Positions 45,105-53,715 of a DNA stretch of 64,000 bases are shown one piece after another (position 1 is the first letter of the stretch; each line of letters starts with the position of its first letter). Below the pieces are notes generated by a model. That model was not told where the DNA came from. It did not search any database and saw only the letters and a program-made list of their open reading frames with translations. The position numbers and the translations under genes are program-made. Origin of the DNA: Tildeniella nuda ZEHNDER 1965/U140 (lineage in GTDB: Bacteria > Cyanobacteriota > Cyanobacteriia > Leptolyngbyales > Leptolyngbyaceae); NCBI GenBank assembly GCA_019358895.1, contig JAHHIG010000007.1, forward strand, positions 124,001 to 188,000. The letters are read 5' to 3'.

Positions 45105-45335
45105 CTAAACTTCGGTGGTGATCGGAGGGGGCTGTTTGCTAGGACGACTGGAGCCATCATACTGGAGTGCTGGCAACCACTCAAGCGAAATCTGTGATAA
45201 AGGCAGACTACTCGAGTCGCAAATGGGAGCGCTCTTATCTAAAAGCTCAAGGCGACAACGGCGGCAAAGCCAGTAGGATTTACCAGAGCGGATGTGCCGC
45301 AGTAAAATATCGGAACACAAGGGGCAGCTTGCCAT
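45105..45335 (-). CDS. small zinc-ribbon protein
   Basis: 76 residues. CPLC near the N-terminus and CRRC at about 29-32 make a four-Cys zinc ribbon around LLRHIRSGKSYWL, a pattern seen in small cyanobacterial proteins. The Pro/Ser-rich tail has no recognised fold. The function is unknown. Confidence 0.65.
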   Translation of the reverse strand: MASCPLCSDILLRHIRSGKSYWLCRRCRLELLDKSAPICDSSSLPLSQISLEWLPALQYDGSSRPSKQPPPITTEV

Positions 45336-45835
45336 TTTATGACCAGTTGAATTTTTGTTTTTAAAATCGATACGTCAGGAGTGCTACTTTGACTATGGCA
45401 GGCGGGCGATCGCGCAGCTACGCTCTGTGGATATATCTTCTCCACATACTGTTTCCCGTTGTCGGGATCATTGAGTGGCGAGTGATCCCCCTTGGCAATT
45501 CAGATGCTTATACTGACTATTCTTGCTGCACAAACACGAAGACACCGTATATGCAACTACAACTTAAACTAACTTTATAAGTCTAACAAAAGCCTACAAA
45601 ACCCTGTTTTTTCACGCTTTAACGGTTGCTGCTTCACGGCTGAAGCATTCAAGCAACGTCAAACTCCCTATAACGGTTCCTAGCTAAGTGAAGTACAGTC
45701 GTGAATGGGCAGGCAGAGGCAGAAGCAAAGAGGGTTAGAGCTTTCTTGCTGCCTTTTGCTGCCTTAAAACCTAAGCACTTGTACTGCACTCAAGCGAGAA
45801 CCACTCGATCAACATCTTTTAGCTTCACCAGTCTT
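45336..45835. other. intergenic region
   Basis: Short frames only; none has a domain or a good ribosome-binding site. The start of the next gene is uncertain, and a GTG at 45701 could extend it into this region. Confidence 0.4.
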
Positions 45836-46129
45836 ATGAGAGCCAGAATCGAGCATGACGTTGTGTTTTTGCATCATGAGGATGTGCCGGAATACAAAAA
45901 AGGTGGTTCGGTCGTGAGGAATAGCTATTTTTGGGCGCTGCGATCGATTGCTGCTCGATCGTATCGTCAGCGTGACTGGGAATACGAATCGGAGGTATGG
46001 CTGGCACTCCAGCGGATGTTGCTCTCGTTTACTGAATCGGGCTATTTGGGGTTGCGAGAAACGCAACTGGAGTTTCCGGTTGAGGTAGAAATACCAGCCG
46101 TGTTAAAGCCGATCGCAACCTGGGAATGA
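45836..46129 (+). CDS. hypothetical protein
   Basis: 97 residues from the ATG at 45836; the in-frame GTG at 45701 would add 45 low-complexity residues. The protein is rich in Arg, Glu and Trp (RSIAARSYRQRDWEYESEVW) and looks soluble and globular. No family is recognised. It lies 46 bp before crcB on the same strand. Confidence 0.5.
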   Translation: MRARIEHDVVFLHHEDVPEYKKGGSVVRNSYFWALRSIAARSYRQRDWEYESEVWLALQRMLLSFTESGYLGLRETQLEFPVEVEIPAVLKPIATWE

Positions 46130-46175
46130 TGCTTGGCAGCGGTCGTTCTAACACTAACGGCTCAGGAGTGGCAGG

Positions 46176-46631
46176 ATGTTACTGACCCTCTTTCACCACG
46201 TCTTAAACGGTTTGAACAAAATGTTAGGGCTTGTGTCTGCGATCGATCCTGCACTGCGCGCACCTTTGGCAGTGAGTTTGGGTGCTATTCCGGGTGCGTT
46301 AAGTCGTTATTATTTGACGCTGGCATTTGCCCGGTGGTTGGGAGCTAGTTTCCCCTACGGCACGTTTGTTATCAACATCACTGGCTCACTGGTAATGGGC
46401 TTTTTTATCACGTTGACCTTGGAGCGCATGATGACTTCACCAGAGTTGCGGTTGCTGGTTGCGACTGGTTTTTTAGGATCGTACACAACTTTTTCCAGCT
46501 ATGAGTTGGATACATTCAACCTGCTACAAGCAGGCAACAGGAGCTTGGCATTGGTTTATTGGTTGGGCAGCGCGGTTTTGGGCTTTGTGGGTCTAGAGTT
46601 CGGCAACCTGTTGGCAAGACGGTTGTCATGA
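46176..46631 (+). CDS. crcB: CrcB/Fluc fluoride channel
   Basis: 151 residues with four helices. Family motifs are present: [27 protein letters not shown] with the conserved Asn, and [15 protein letters not shown]. It forms a dual-topology dimer that exports fluoride. AGGAG lies 8 bases before the ATG at 46176, supporting this start over the Met at 46221. No fluoride riboswitch was recognised upstream. Confidence 0.93.
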   Translation: MLLTLFHHVLNGLNKMLGLVSAIDPALRAPLAVSLGAIPGALSRYYLTLAFARWLGASFPYGTFVINITGSLVMGFFITLTLERMMTSPELRLLVATGFLGSYTTFSSYELDTFNLLQAGNRSLALVYWLGSAVLGFVGLEFGNLLARRLS

Positions 46632-46772
46632 GTTCGTAAAGACACTCGCGATCGGTGATAGTGAACCCAAACTAGACAGAGAAAGCAGTATGAAATGATC
46701 TGTAGCGTCTATTTTTGGATTTGGTATGACCCGATTTTGTTAACGACCTTAAACCTGATGGCTGCTGTTCTG

Positions 46773-48527
46773 CTACGGTCTAATTAAATATTGCTCGACT
46801 CTGCGATCGTCTGACTGTCGCTTGACGCGTTTTGAGGTGCCATAGAGAATGGCAGCGGCAGCTAGCAAACTGCTGCCGACAAGAAAGGTCAGAATGAATG
46901 GGTTCAAAAAGCCCAGGATCAGACCAAAGCCTAAACTATTTCCTAATGCTGCGATGAGAAGGGTCATACCAATCGTTGCCCGCTGGCTCATCCCCTTCTC
47001 AAGTGAGTGTTCGACTGCCGCTCCGGTTGCCACTCCAACCATACCCCCACCAACTAGCCCAATACCAGCACCGATGAGGGCAGCACTGCTAACCGCTTCC
47101 ACTACCTCAAATAGACTGATATCAAGGGCTACAACACCACTGACGATGCCAGCGATCGCTCCTGCCGTTGCTCCTGCCGTTGCCCCCGCTGTTGTCATGA
47201 TCCAGGCAGCGACCTCAAACCCGATCGTGCCACCAATAGCGGCTCCAAGTACTGCTGTTAAAGGGGCGTTGGTTACCGTTCCAGCAATCAAAACTAACCA
47301 GGCAATGACCCATGACGTTGCTAGGGTAAAGATAAACAATAAACCTAACAGTTGAAAAGGGAACCGAGGAGACTGCGATCGCGGGGCGGTCTGAAGCTGA
47401 ACTTCCAGAGAGTATGTTTCCTGAGATGTATTGGCATGAAGCAGAATCTTGCGGCGGTAGGTCTTATTGTCCATCAACTTGCTTGTGTTAAAGCTGATTT
47501 GACAATCCGTTTGGTTGGCTGCAAATTGAGCGGGCTGGACTGAAATCCACGCATGGGAACTGGGACTGTGGGGTGGATCGCTGGGATGAGGCGCAATTTC
47601 CCAGGTGCCTTCTAGTAATGTCTCAGGCACTAAGTTGCTGAGGCTGATGGTTTGGTTTAGCGTTTCCCCAGCTCTACTGGCAACGACCTTCAGGCTAGAG
47701 TGGCTGAAGGTCGCTTCGGCTAGTCGCATCGGATGCAGGGGAATTGCTGCCAGCGCTTCTGTGGCATTGGCAAAGCGGTCTTTCAGTCGAGGCTCAACCA
47801 TTTTTTCTAGCCAGTTGACCCAGCCCTGACTGAGCTTAGGCAACAACTGCTTGAAGTTGACCCGGTAAGTGATGTCAATTAAGTTACCTACTTCTGTGGA
47901 TTTTGTGCCTGTCAATAAACAGATGAGCGTAATGCCAAGTCCATACAGATCAGACGCTTCTGTCAGTTGGCGGTTAAAGAGTTGCTCAGGCGGCATAAAG
48001 CCTAGCGTTCCTTTGACCACGCTGCTAATGCCCACTTCGCCATTGCCAACGCGAGCAAACCCAAAGTCAATCAGGTAGACATTCATCTGGTCATCCACCA
48101 GAATATTTTCAAGTTTAATATCCCGGTGAATGACTACAGGAAGGCGGTTTTGCAGGTAAATCAGGATGTTGAGGAGCGCGATCGCAATGTGCCGAATTTC
48201 CTCTGGGTTAAAACTGCGCGTCGCGCTTAATGACAATGCGGGTTTGTACTCCTGCACCATGCAGAACCCGCTTGGTGTTGGAAAAGAGTCTAAATAGCAA
48301 GGGATGCCTGGATGCTCCAAGCCACGAAGCACTTGAATTTCACGCTCATAGCTATCGTAGTCTGACCAGTTTGACCCTGCCTTCGCAAACTGAAACTGCT
48401 TGATCACTACCTGCTGTTGCGTCTGGATGTTTGTTGCCAGATAAGTAACTCGTCCGCCAGAGCGGTTGTGCCCTAGTTCTTGCTCAATCTGGTAGCCCTG
48501 CTCAGAAAGCTCTGGAAAGTCACTCAT
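46773..48527 (-). CDS. Ser/Thr protein kinase with glycine-zipper membrane domain
   Basis: 584 residues from the ATG at 48527 (two earlier Met codons add nine). The kinase domain (about 10-265) has HRDIKLENIL, DFGFARVG and GTLGFMPPEQ. An Ig-like beta region follows (about 275-385: TLNQTISLSN, then ISVQPAQF). The last about 190 residues hold six or so helices rich in small residues, with GATAGATAGAIAG and GAGIGLVGGGMVGVATGAA, a glycine-zipper pattern that can form tight helix packing or pores. The kinase is intact; the membrane part is unusual and of unknown role. It stands alone on the - strand. Confidence 0.9.
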   Translation of the reverse strand: MSDFPELSEQGYQIEQELGHNRSGGRVTYLATNIQTQQQVVIKQFQFAKAGSNWSDYDSYEREIQVLRGLEHPGIPCYLDSFPTPSGFCMVQEYKPALSLSATRSFNPEEIRHIAIALLNILIYLQNRLPVVIHRDIKLENILVDDQMNVYLIDFGFARVGNGEVGISSVVKGTLGFMPPEQLFNRQLTEASDLYGLGITLICLLTGTKSTEVGNLIDITYRVNFKQLLPKLSQGWVNWLEKMVEPRLKDRFANATEALAAIPLHPMRLAEATFSHSSLKVVASRAGETLNQTISLSNLVPETLLEGTWEIAPHPSDPPHSPSSHAWISVQPAQFAANQTDCQISFNTSKLMDNKTYRRKILLHANTSQETYSLEVQLQTAPRSQSPRFPFQLLGLLFIFTLATSWVIAWLVLIAGTVTNAPLTAVLGAAIGGTIGFEVAAWIMTTAGATAGATAGAIAGIVSGVVALDISLFEVVEAVSSAALIGAGIGLVGGGMVGVATGAAVEHSLEKGMSQRATIGMTLLIAALGNSLGFGLILGFLNPFILTFLVGSSLLAAAAILYGTSKRVKRQSDDRRVEQYLIRP

Positions 48528-48730
48528 CATGTGTCTAATCAACAATCCCATCAACAGTATACGTCTAGGGGTTCGATCGGCTTACAGGTTTAGTTGTAAA
48601 AGCCAGGAGAGGCATCCAAACGGCGTTTTCACTTTCAGACTGCTGCGATTATGGTCTATCTCTATCCGTAATTTTGCCATAGCTCACGGAAATCGATTGT
48701 GCTTATCCTCACTCTTAAGAATAGGTTCTG

Positions 48731-49861
48731 TTACCGTAACGAATTGCTGGCTGTGGACGCGAGTTCTTCGGCGATCGCACTCCCCTCCCCAACACGTGCC
48801 CTTTCTGCTCTGGCTTCAGCGATGCGCTTTGGTCTGATGTAGAGATTCTCCAGGAGGACAGCCGCTCCAGCGATCCAGGGCGGCACAATAATGGCACCCA
48901 GAATTCCCAGCACTTGCGTACCGCCAAACACGGCTAGGAGTTGATACAGCGGATGCACATTCACAGATGACCCAACCAACAGCGGATCAAGAATGTAGCT
49001 TTCGAGGTTTTGGACGATCGCAAACAGCAACAGCACCCAAAGCCAGGTAACTCCACCCATTGATAGCGCCACGATCAGAGCCGGAATCGCTCCCAGAAAT
49101 GGACCCACAAAGGGGATCAGGTTGGTGAATCCAGCGATGACACCCAGCGCTAGAGATACTTCCGACAAGCCCAGGATGTTCAAACCCACCGTCGTCACAA
49201 CGCCCAAAATAGCCGATACGACCACTCGACCTTGAATAAAGCCGCCCATCCGCTGACTGACGGGTTTGACCTGCGCCAAGAGTCGACGATCCCAGGGCTG
49301 CGGGAAGAGCTGAACGACTCCCTGAATGAGCGTTTTGCTACCTGCGACCATGTAACCGGAAATGAGCAGGATCAAAATCACGCTGAATAGCGCGCCCACA
49401 ATATTCTTCGTCAAGCCAAACGATCGCAGTAACACCTGTTGACTGGAGCGAATCACCCAATTAGTCAATGCTTGGGGATTCACCAACTGCGGCACCAGTT
49501 CTGGATGAGAGGTGTTCAGCCGCAGCGCGAGTCCTTGAAACCAGTTGAATAGGGCTTCTGAATAAACGGGAATTTGAGTGATCAGGCGATCGGTTTGCTC
49601 TACAACCGTAGGACCAATCAATACCCCAACGCCGACAAAGCCGCCAATGAGCGTCAAGTAAACGGCAATGACAGCCAGCCAGCGAGGCACCCGACGACTT
49701 TCTGCCCAGTTAACGATCGGGCTAAGTGTCGCCGCCAACACCACCGAAATCATCAGCACAATCAGTAAACTCTGCAACTGCCACAGCAAGATCAACAGCA
49801 GCACGGTCAACAAAATGCTGAAGATGGTAGAAAGCGAAATGGTAATGCGCTGGTCAGACAT
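48731..49861 (-). CDS. AI-2E family (PerM-like) membrane protein
   Basis: 376 residues with about eight helices in the usual pattern: three near the N-terminus, a soluble stretch (about 90-150), then five. FIQGRVVVSAILG, GFTNLIPFVGPFLGAIPA and LDPLLVGSSVNVHPL are family hallmarks. Members have been linked to autoinducer-2 or metabolite export and to Na+/H+ exchange; the substrate here is unknown. Confidence 0.93.
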   Translation of the reverse strand: MSDQRITISLSTIFSILLTVLLLILLWQLQSLLIVLMISVVLAATLSPIVNWAESRRVPRWLAVIAVYLTLIGGFVGVGVLIGPTVVEQTDRLITQIPVYSEALFNWFQGLALRLNTSHPELVPQLVNPQALTNWVIRSSQQVLLRSFGLTKNIVGALFSVILILLISGYMVAGSKTLIQGVVQLFPQPWDRRLLAQVKPVSQRMGGFIQGRVVVSAILGVVTTVGLNILGLSEVSLALGVIAGFTNLIPFVGPFLGAIPALIVALSMGGVTWLWVLLLFAIVQNLESYILDPLLVGSSVNVHPLYQLLAVFGGTQVLGILGAIIVPPWIAGAAVLLENLYIRPKRIAEARAERARVGEGSAIAEELASTASNSLR

Positions 49862-49947
49862 GGGGAAAGTTGTTAGTGGTTGGTTGGTTGTTTTTAGATT
49901 GAAAATACCCTAAAGCCCTAACAACTAAAAACTAACAACTAAAAACT

Positions 49948-51465
49948 CTAGTTGCGGTGCCATCGCGTCACGCCGTCCTTGTGATCAATCAAGGTAACGC
50001 CCTGTGCCTGAAGTTCGTTGCGGATGCGATCGCTCTCTGCCCAGTTCTTCGCCTGCCGTGCCTCTTGCCGTTGCTGGACAAGTGCATCAACTTCGGCATC
50101 AGTTAACCCAACAGCAAAAGTTCCACCATCACCAAATATCTCCAGCAGCCCCGGTTGCCCCGTACGAACGACAAATCTTGAAGGTTGCTGCACGTCTAAT
50201 CCTAAAACCTTTAAAAGGCTGATAAAGGTCTGCCATTGACGCTGTAGTTGAGCGATCGGCAGATCTGGCTTACCCTGATGGACGAGCTGGTTACCTTCAC
50301 GAGTGAGCGTCTTTGCTAGCTCAAAGATTACAGAAAGCGCGATCGGTGTGTTGAAGTCGTCGTCCATCGCTTCGTTAAAGCGATCGACGGCTTCCTGATC
50401 TAGCTCGACAGACTTCTGACTTAGCTCAGTTGCATTAACAGGCGACCATCCTGATAACGCTGCAAACTGCATTTCAAACTGGAGCGCTTCTTTCAACGTT
50501 TTCCAGCCGTTTTCAGCAGCCTCTAGAGCATCAGAGGTAAAGTCGATCGGCTTTCGGTATTGTGCTTGTAAGACAAAGAGCCGAAATGCCATTGGGTCAT
50601 ACTTCGCTAACAAATCGCGCGTCAGGCGAAAGTTGCCCAGCGATTTGGACATCTTCTCGCCATCCATATTGATGAAGCCATTGTGCAGCCAGTACCGCGC
50701 CAATGGTTTACCCGTCACTGCTTCGCTTTGGGCAATTTCGTTTTCGTGGTGCGGAAAGGTCAAATCCATGCCGCCTGCGTGGATGTCGATCAACTCGCCC
50801 AGTTCATCGCGCACCATTGCCGAGCATTCGACGTGCCAGCCCGGTCTACCGTTTCCCCAGGGTGATTCCCAGGACGGTTCGCCCGGTTTGGCAGCTTTCC
50901 ATAGCGCAAAATCAGCGGGATCTTTCTTCTTGTCAGCGTCTTCTTCAACATCCACACGACCGCTCGCGCCTGCCTGCATCTCGTCCAGCTTGCGCCCCGA
51001 CAGTTTGCCGTACTCTGGAAACTGGCGTACCGCATAGTAAACATCGCCATCGGCAGCATAGGCATACTGGCGTTGCTCCAGTTCGTGGATCAAACGCTGA
51101 ATGCCGTCGATCGTGTGCGTCGCGCGTGGATAAGCGTCGGCACGGAGAATATTCAGGCGATCGGCATCCTCAAAATAGGCAGCGATGAAGCGATCGGCGA
51201 TCGCCTGCATCGTCGTGCCATCCGCCACTGCTCGGTTCAAAATCTTGTCGTCAATGTCGGTAAAATTCTGGACGTAGCGCACTTCGTAGCCGAGCCACTG
51301 CAAATAACGTCGCACCACGTCAAAAATTACAAAGACTCTGGCATTACCCACATGAAAGTAGTTGTATGCCGTGATGCCACACACATACATTCGCACCTTA
51401 CCCGGTTCAATGGGTGCAAACGGTTCCTTGCGACGGGTAAGCGTGTTGTAAAGCGTTAATGGCAT
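49948..51465 (-). CDS. cysS: cysteinyl-tRNA synthetase
   Basis: 505 residues from the ATG at 51465 (a TTG at 51477 adds four). Class I motifs are FHVGNA in the HIGH position and GEKMSKSLGNF. Zinc-binding residues include CGITAYN near the start and WHVECSAM. It charges tRNA-Cys. It diverges from the COG0523 GTPase gene across about 185 bp. Confidence 0.97.
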   Translation of the reverse strand: MPLTLYNTLTRRKEPFAPIEPGKVRMYVCGITAYNYFHVGNARVFVIFDVVRRYLQWLGYEVRYVQNFTDIDDKILNRAVADGTTMQAIADRFIAAYFEDADRLNILRADAYPRATHTIDGIQRLIHELEQRQYAYAADGDVYYAVRQFPEYGKLSGRKLDEMQAGASGRVDVEEDADKKKDPADFALWKAAKPGEPSWESPWGNGRPGWHVECSAMVRDELGELIDIHAGGMDLTFPHHENEIAQSEAVTGKPLARYWLHNGFINMDGEKMSKSLGNFRLTRDLLAKYDPMAFRLFVLQAQYRKPIDFTSDALEAAENGWKTLKEALQFEMQFAALSGWSPVNATELSQKSVELDQEAVDRFNEAMDDDFNTPIALSVIFELAKTLTREGNQLVHQGKPDLPIAQLQRQWQTFISLLKVLGLDVQQPSRFVVRTGQPGLLEIFGDGGTFAVGLTDAEVDALVQQRQEARQAKNWAESDRIRNELQAQGVTLIDHKDGVTRWHRN

Positions 51466-51650
51466 GGCAATATTCAAGCAAAAAAGGTAGGGTTATTGAG
51501 TTGGCGATCGGTTAATCAGCGACCGACCAACAACCTAGCCCAGATCGGTGATAATGGGAAAAGTGGATCGATGTTGAACGTTGCATCCTGCGATTCACAA
51601 TCACTACCGACGCGCTTTCTCTATTTTCTGACATCTCGGACATTTGCGAT

Positions 51651-52802
51651 ATGCAATCAGCGGTCACTCCTGCCTCTTCCTCTGCGATCGATGCTCCCAA
51701 GCATGGCTTACCTGTCACTATCATTACAGGGTTTTTGGGCAGCGGCAAAACAACGCTACTTAACCACATTCTGACCAATCAGCAAGGCGTGAAAACAGCC
51801 GTTTTGGTCAACGAATTCGGTGAAATCGGCATCGACAACGAACTCATCATCACCACAGGCGAAGATATGGTGGAGCTGAGCAATGGCTGTATCTGCTGCA
51901 CTATTAACAACGATTTGGTAGAAGCCGTTTACAAAGTCCTGGAGCGGCAAGATGCGGTTGATTATCTGGTGGTTGAAACGACCGGACTCGCTGATCCGCT
52001 GCCCGTTGCGCTGACGTTCCTGGGGACTGAACTGCGCGATCTGACGCGGCTAGACTCGATCATTACCCTGGTCGATGCTGAAAATTTTAGCCTGGATTTG
52101 TTTAATAGCGAAGCTGCCTACAGCCAGATTAGCTACGGCGACATCATTCTGCTCAACAAATCCGATCTGGTAGACGAAGCGAATCTGGATGCGCTGGAGG
52201 TCAGAATCCGCGACATCAAAGAAGGGGCAAGAATCCTGCGAACCGTGAAAGGGCAGGTACCTTTGGCAATGCTGCTGAGTGTCGGGCTGTTTGAATCAGA
52301 CAAGTATTTTGATGCCGCTGACACAGCACACGAGCACGAGCATCATGAGACTCATGCTCATGAGCATGAGTCTCATGAGCATCACGAGCACGAGCATGAC
52401 CACGCTGATCACGCTGCCTGCGATCACGATCATGGTCACTGCGAACACGATCACGACCATGCGCATCATTCTCACCATTTAGAGAACGACGGTTTTACCT
52501 CTGTCTCCTTTGCCAGCGACAAACCGTTTGATATCCGTAAATTTCAATTCTTTCTTGACAACCAGCTACCCACCAACGTGTTTCGCGCCAAAGGCATTCT
52601 GTGGTTCAGCGAAAGCCCGAAACGTCATATCTTTCATCTCAGCGGCAAACGGTTCTCTCTGGATGATGATGATTGGAAGGGCGAACCCAAAAATCAGCTT
52701 GTGTTGATTGGTCAAAATCTAGATCACGACGCATTGCGATCGCAAGTCGAAAACTGCCTCACCGTCGCGTCTGCCAGTCGTGGCAAAGGCTTCGGAAAAT
52801 AA
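51651..52802 (+). CDS. COG0523 (CobW-like) GTPase with His-rich metal-binding loop
   Basis: 383 residues. The G domain (about 20-215) has Walker A GFLGSGKTTLLNHIL, the metal-binding CICCTI motif and NKSDLVD. Residues 227-276 contain 24 His among Glu and Asp, a strong metal-binding loop. The CobW C-terminal domain (about 290-375) follows. Such proteins hand zinc or other metals to client enzymes using GTP, often under zinc shortage. The His loop suggests zinc or nickel storage. An Fe-S ferredoxin follows 65 bp later beyond a hairpin. No Zur box was convincing. Confidence 0.94.
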   Translation: MQSAVTPASSSAIDAPKHGLPVTIITGFLGSGKTTLLNHILTNQQGVKTAVLVNEFGEIGIDNELIITTGEDMVELSNGCICCTINNDLVEAVYKVLERQDAVDYLVVETTGLADPLPVALTFLGTELRDLTRLDSIITLVDAENFSLDLFNSEAAYSQISYGDIILLNKSDLVDEANLDALEVRIRDIKEGARILRTVKGQVPLAMLLSVGLFESDKYFDAADTAHEHEHHETHAHEHESHEHHEHEHDHADHAACDHDHGHCEHDHDHAHHSHHLENDGFTSVSFASDKPFDIRKFQFFLDNQLPTNVFRAKGILWFSESPKRHIFHLSGKRFSLDDDDWKGEPKNQLVLIGQNLDHDALRSQVENCLTVASASRGKGFGK

Positions 52803-52806
52803 TGTT

Positions 52807-52849
52807 GAGTGTGAGTTCTCAACGGCTCGTCACTTAGAACTCAACACTC
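52807..52849 (+). terminator. imperfect hairpin after the COG0523 gene
   Basis: GAGTGTGAGTTCT (52807-52819) pairs with AGAACTCAACACTC (52836-52849) with one bulged A. No T-run is present. It may end or attenuate transcription before the ferredoxin. Confidence 0.45.
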
Positions 52850-52867
52850 ATAACGTCTAACATTCAT

Positions 52868-53155
52868 ATGGATTCCAGCCGTCAGATTCTTGTCTGCCAG
52901 TACACCAATTGCCTGAGAAATGGTTCTGCTGCGGTGCTGGCAGCCTTTCAAGGCTATTCAGTAGCGGGTGCTATGATTATCGGCTGTGGCTGTCAGGGGC
53001 AATGCAATATGGGAGCAACCGTGCGTGTGTTGCCGGATGACACCTGGTACTGCCGCGTGAAGCCTGAAGACGTGAAGGCGATCGTCGAATACCATCTCAA
53101 GCAGGGTAGCCCTGTGACAGCACTCCTCCATCCACGGTTGCATCCCCGTGGCTAG
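52868..53155 (+). CDS. thioredoxin-like [2Fe-2S] ferredoxin
   Basis: 95 residues: CQYTNCLRNGSAAVLAAF at the N-terminus, GCGCQGQCNMGATVRVLPD in the middle and WYCRVKPEDV. The first Cys and the CGCQGQC group match the four ligands of thioredoxin-like 2Fe-2S ferredoxins. It carries electrons or delivers Fe-S in the cytosol. Proximity to a metallochaperone suggests metal homeostasis, by inference. Confidence 0.9.
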   Translation: MDSSRQILVCQYTNCLRNGSAAVLAAFQGYSVAGAMIIGCGCQGQCNMGATVRVLPDDTWYCRVKPEDVKAIVEYHLKQGSPVTALLHPRLHPRG

Positions 53156-53426
53156 GTTCTTGGTCGAGCAAGCACCATTCCCTTTTTTAAACGCTAAGTC
53201 AAACGCTAATCTTTGTCAGTAATCTCTGGCATTTGCATCCATTTTGGACGGTTTAGTTCGGTAATTCCCCAATTAAATCGACCGTTTTGAGGAATTGCTT
53301 GTCATCGCATTGGAGTATGCTAATATCAATGGCTGGAAAGGCTGCTTCCCGCTCATAGCATTCATCTACACGTTGCCGAGATTTTATTGGGAAGCGCCAA
53401 ACAGAGTATTTACACAATTCAACGAC

Positions 53427-53663
53427 ATGACCAAAAACGGTATGAGCCAGCAGGTTATTCACCCAATGGTGAAATTGCAGCGTCAGGTGCGCTCGCTCGT
53501 CGATGGCAAGCTGATGAAACCAACAGACAGCATCTGGAAAATTGCGCTTCTTTATGGAGACGACTGGTCTCACTGGAAGCAGGAGTTGCTGGCGTTTGAA
53601 TTTACGATGCAAGACCCGGTGAGCGATCTGCTTGCGGTAGAAAGCTGGGAAGAGGAAGAGTAG
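53427..53663 (+). CDS. small conserved-looking hypothetical protein
   Basis: 78 residues from the ATG at 53427; the frame is open to a TTG at 53295, but the upstream part is less protein-like. It has KLQRQVRSLVDGKLMK, then WKIALLYGDDW and an acidic end (EEEE). It appears soluble and helical. No function is known. It resembles short cyanobacterial hypothetical proteins, but this is from memory. It ends just before a bidirectional terminator. Confidence 0.6.
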   Translation: MTKNGMSQQVIHPMVKLQRQVRSLVDGKLMKPTDSIWKIALLYGDDWSHWKQELLAFEFTMQDPVSDLLAVESWEEEE

Positions 53664-53676
53664 CAAGAAAGGCTAA

Positions 53677-53712
53677 AGGCTAAAAGGATTCTCATCATTC
53701 ATCCTTTAGCCT
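53677..53712. terminator. bidirectional terminator between convergent genes
   Basis: AGGCTAAAAGGAT (53677-53689) pairs with ATCCTTTAGCCT (53701-53712) with one extra A, placed exactly between two converging stops (53663 and 53716). A-rich and T-rich flanks suit use from both sides. Confidence 0.6.
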
Positions 53713-53715
53713 CGC

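Noticed and set aside
46080-46176. Fluoride riboswitch upstream of crcB
   Set aside because: The conserved core and its pseudoknot partners were not recognised, and the upstream gap is only 46 bp after another gene.
51541-51570. Zur box before the COG0523 gene
   Set aside because: Only one half-site (TGATAAT) is present; the other half does not match.
53253-53666. Open frame on the - strand covering the small hypothetical gene
   Set aside because: It is antisense to the frame at 53427, which has a better-looking product and lies correctly relative to the terminator.
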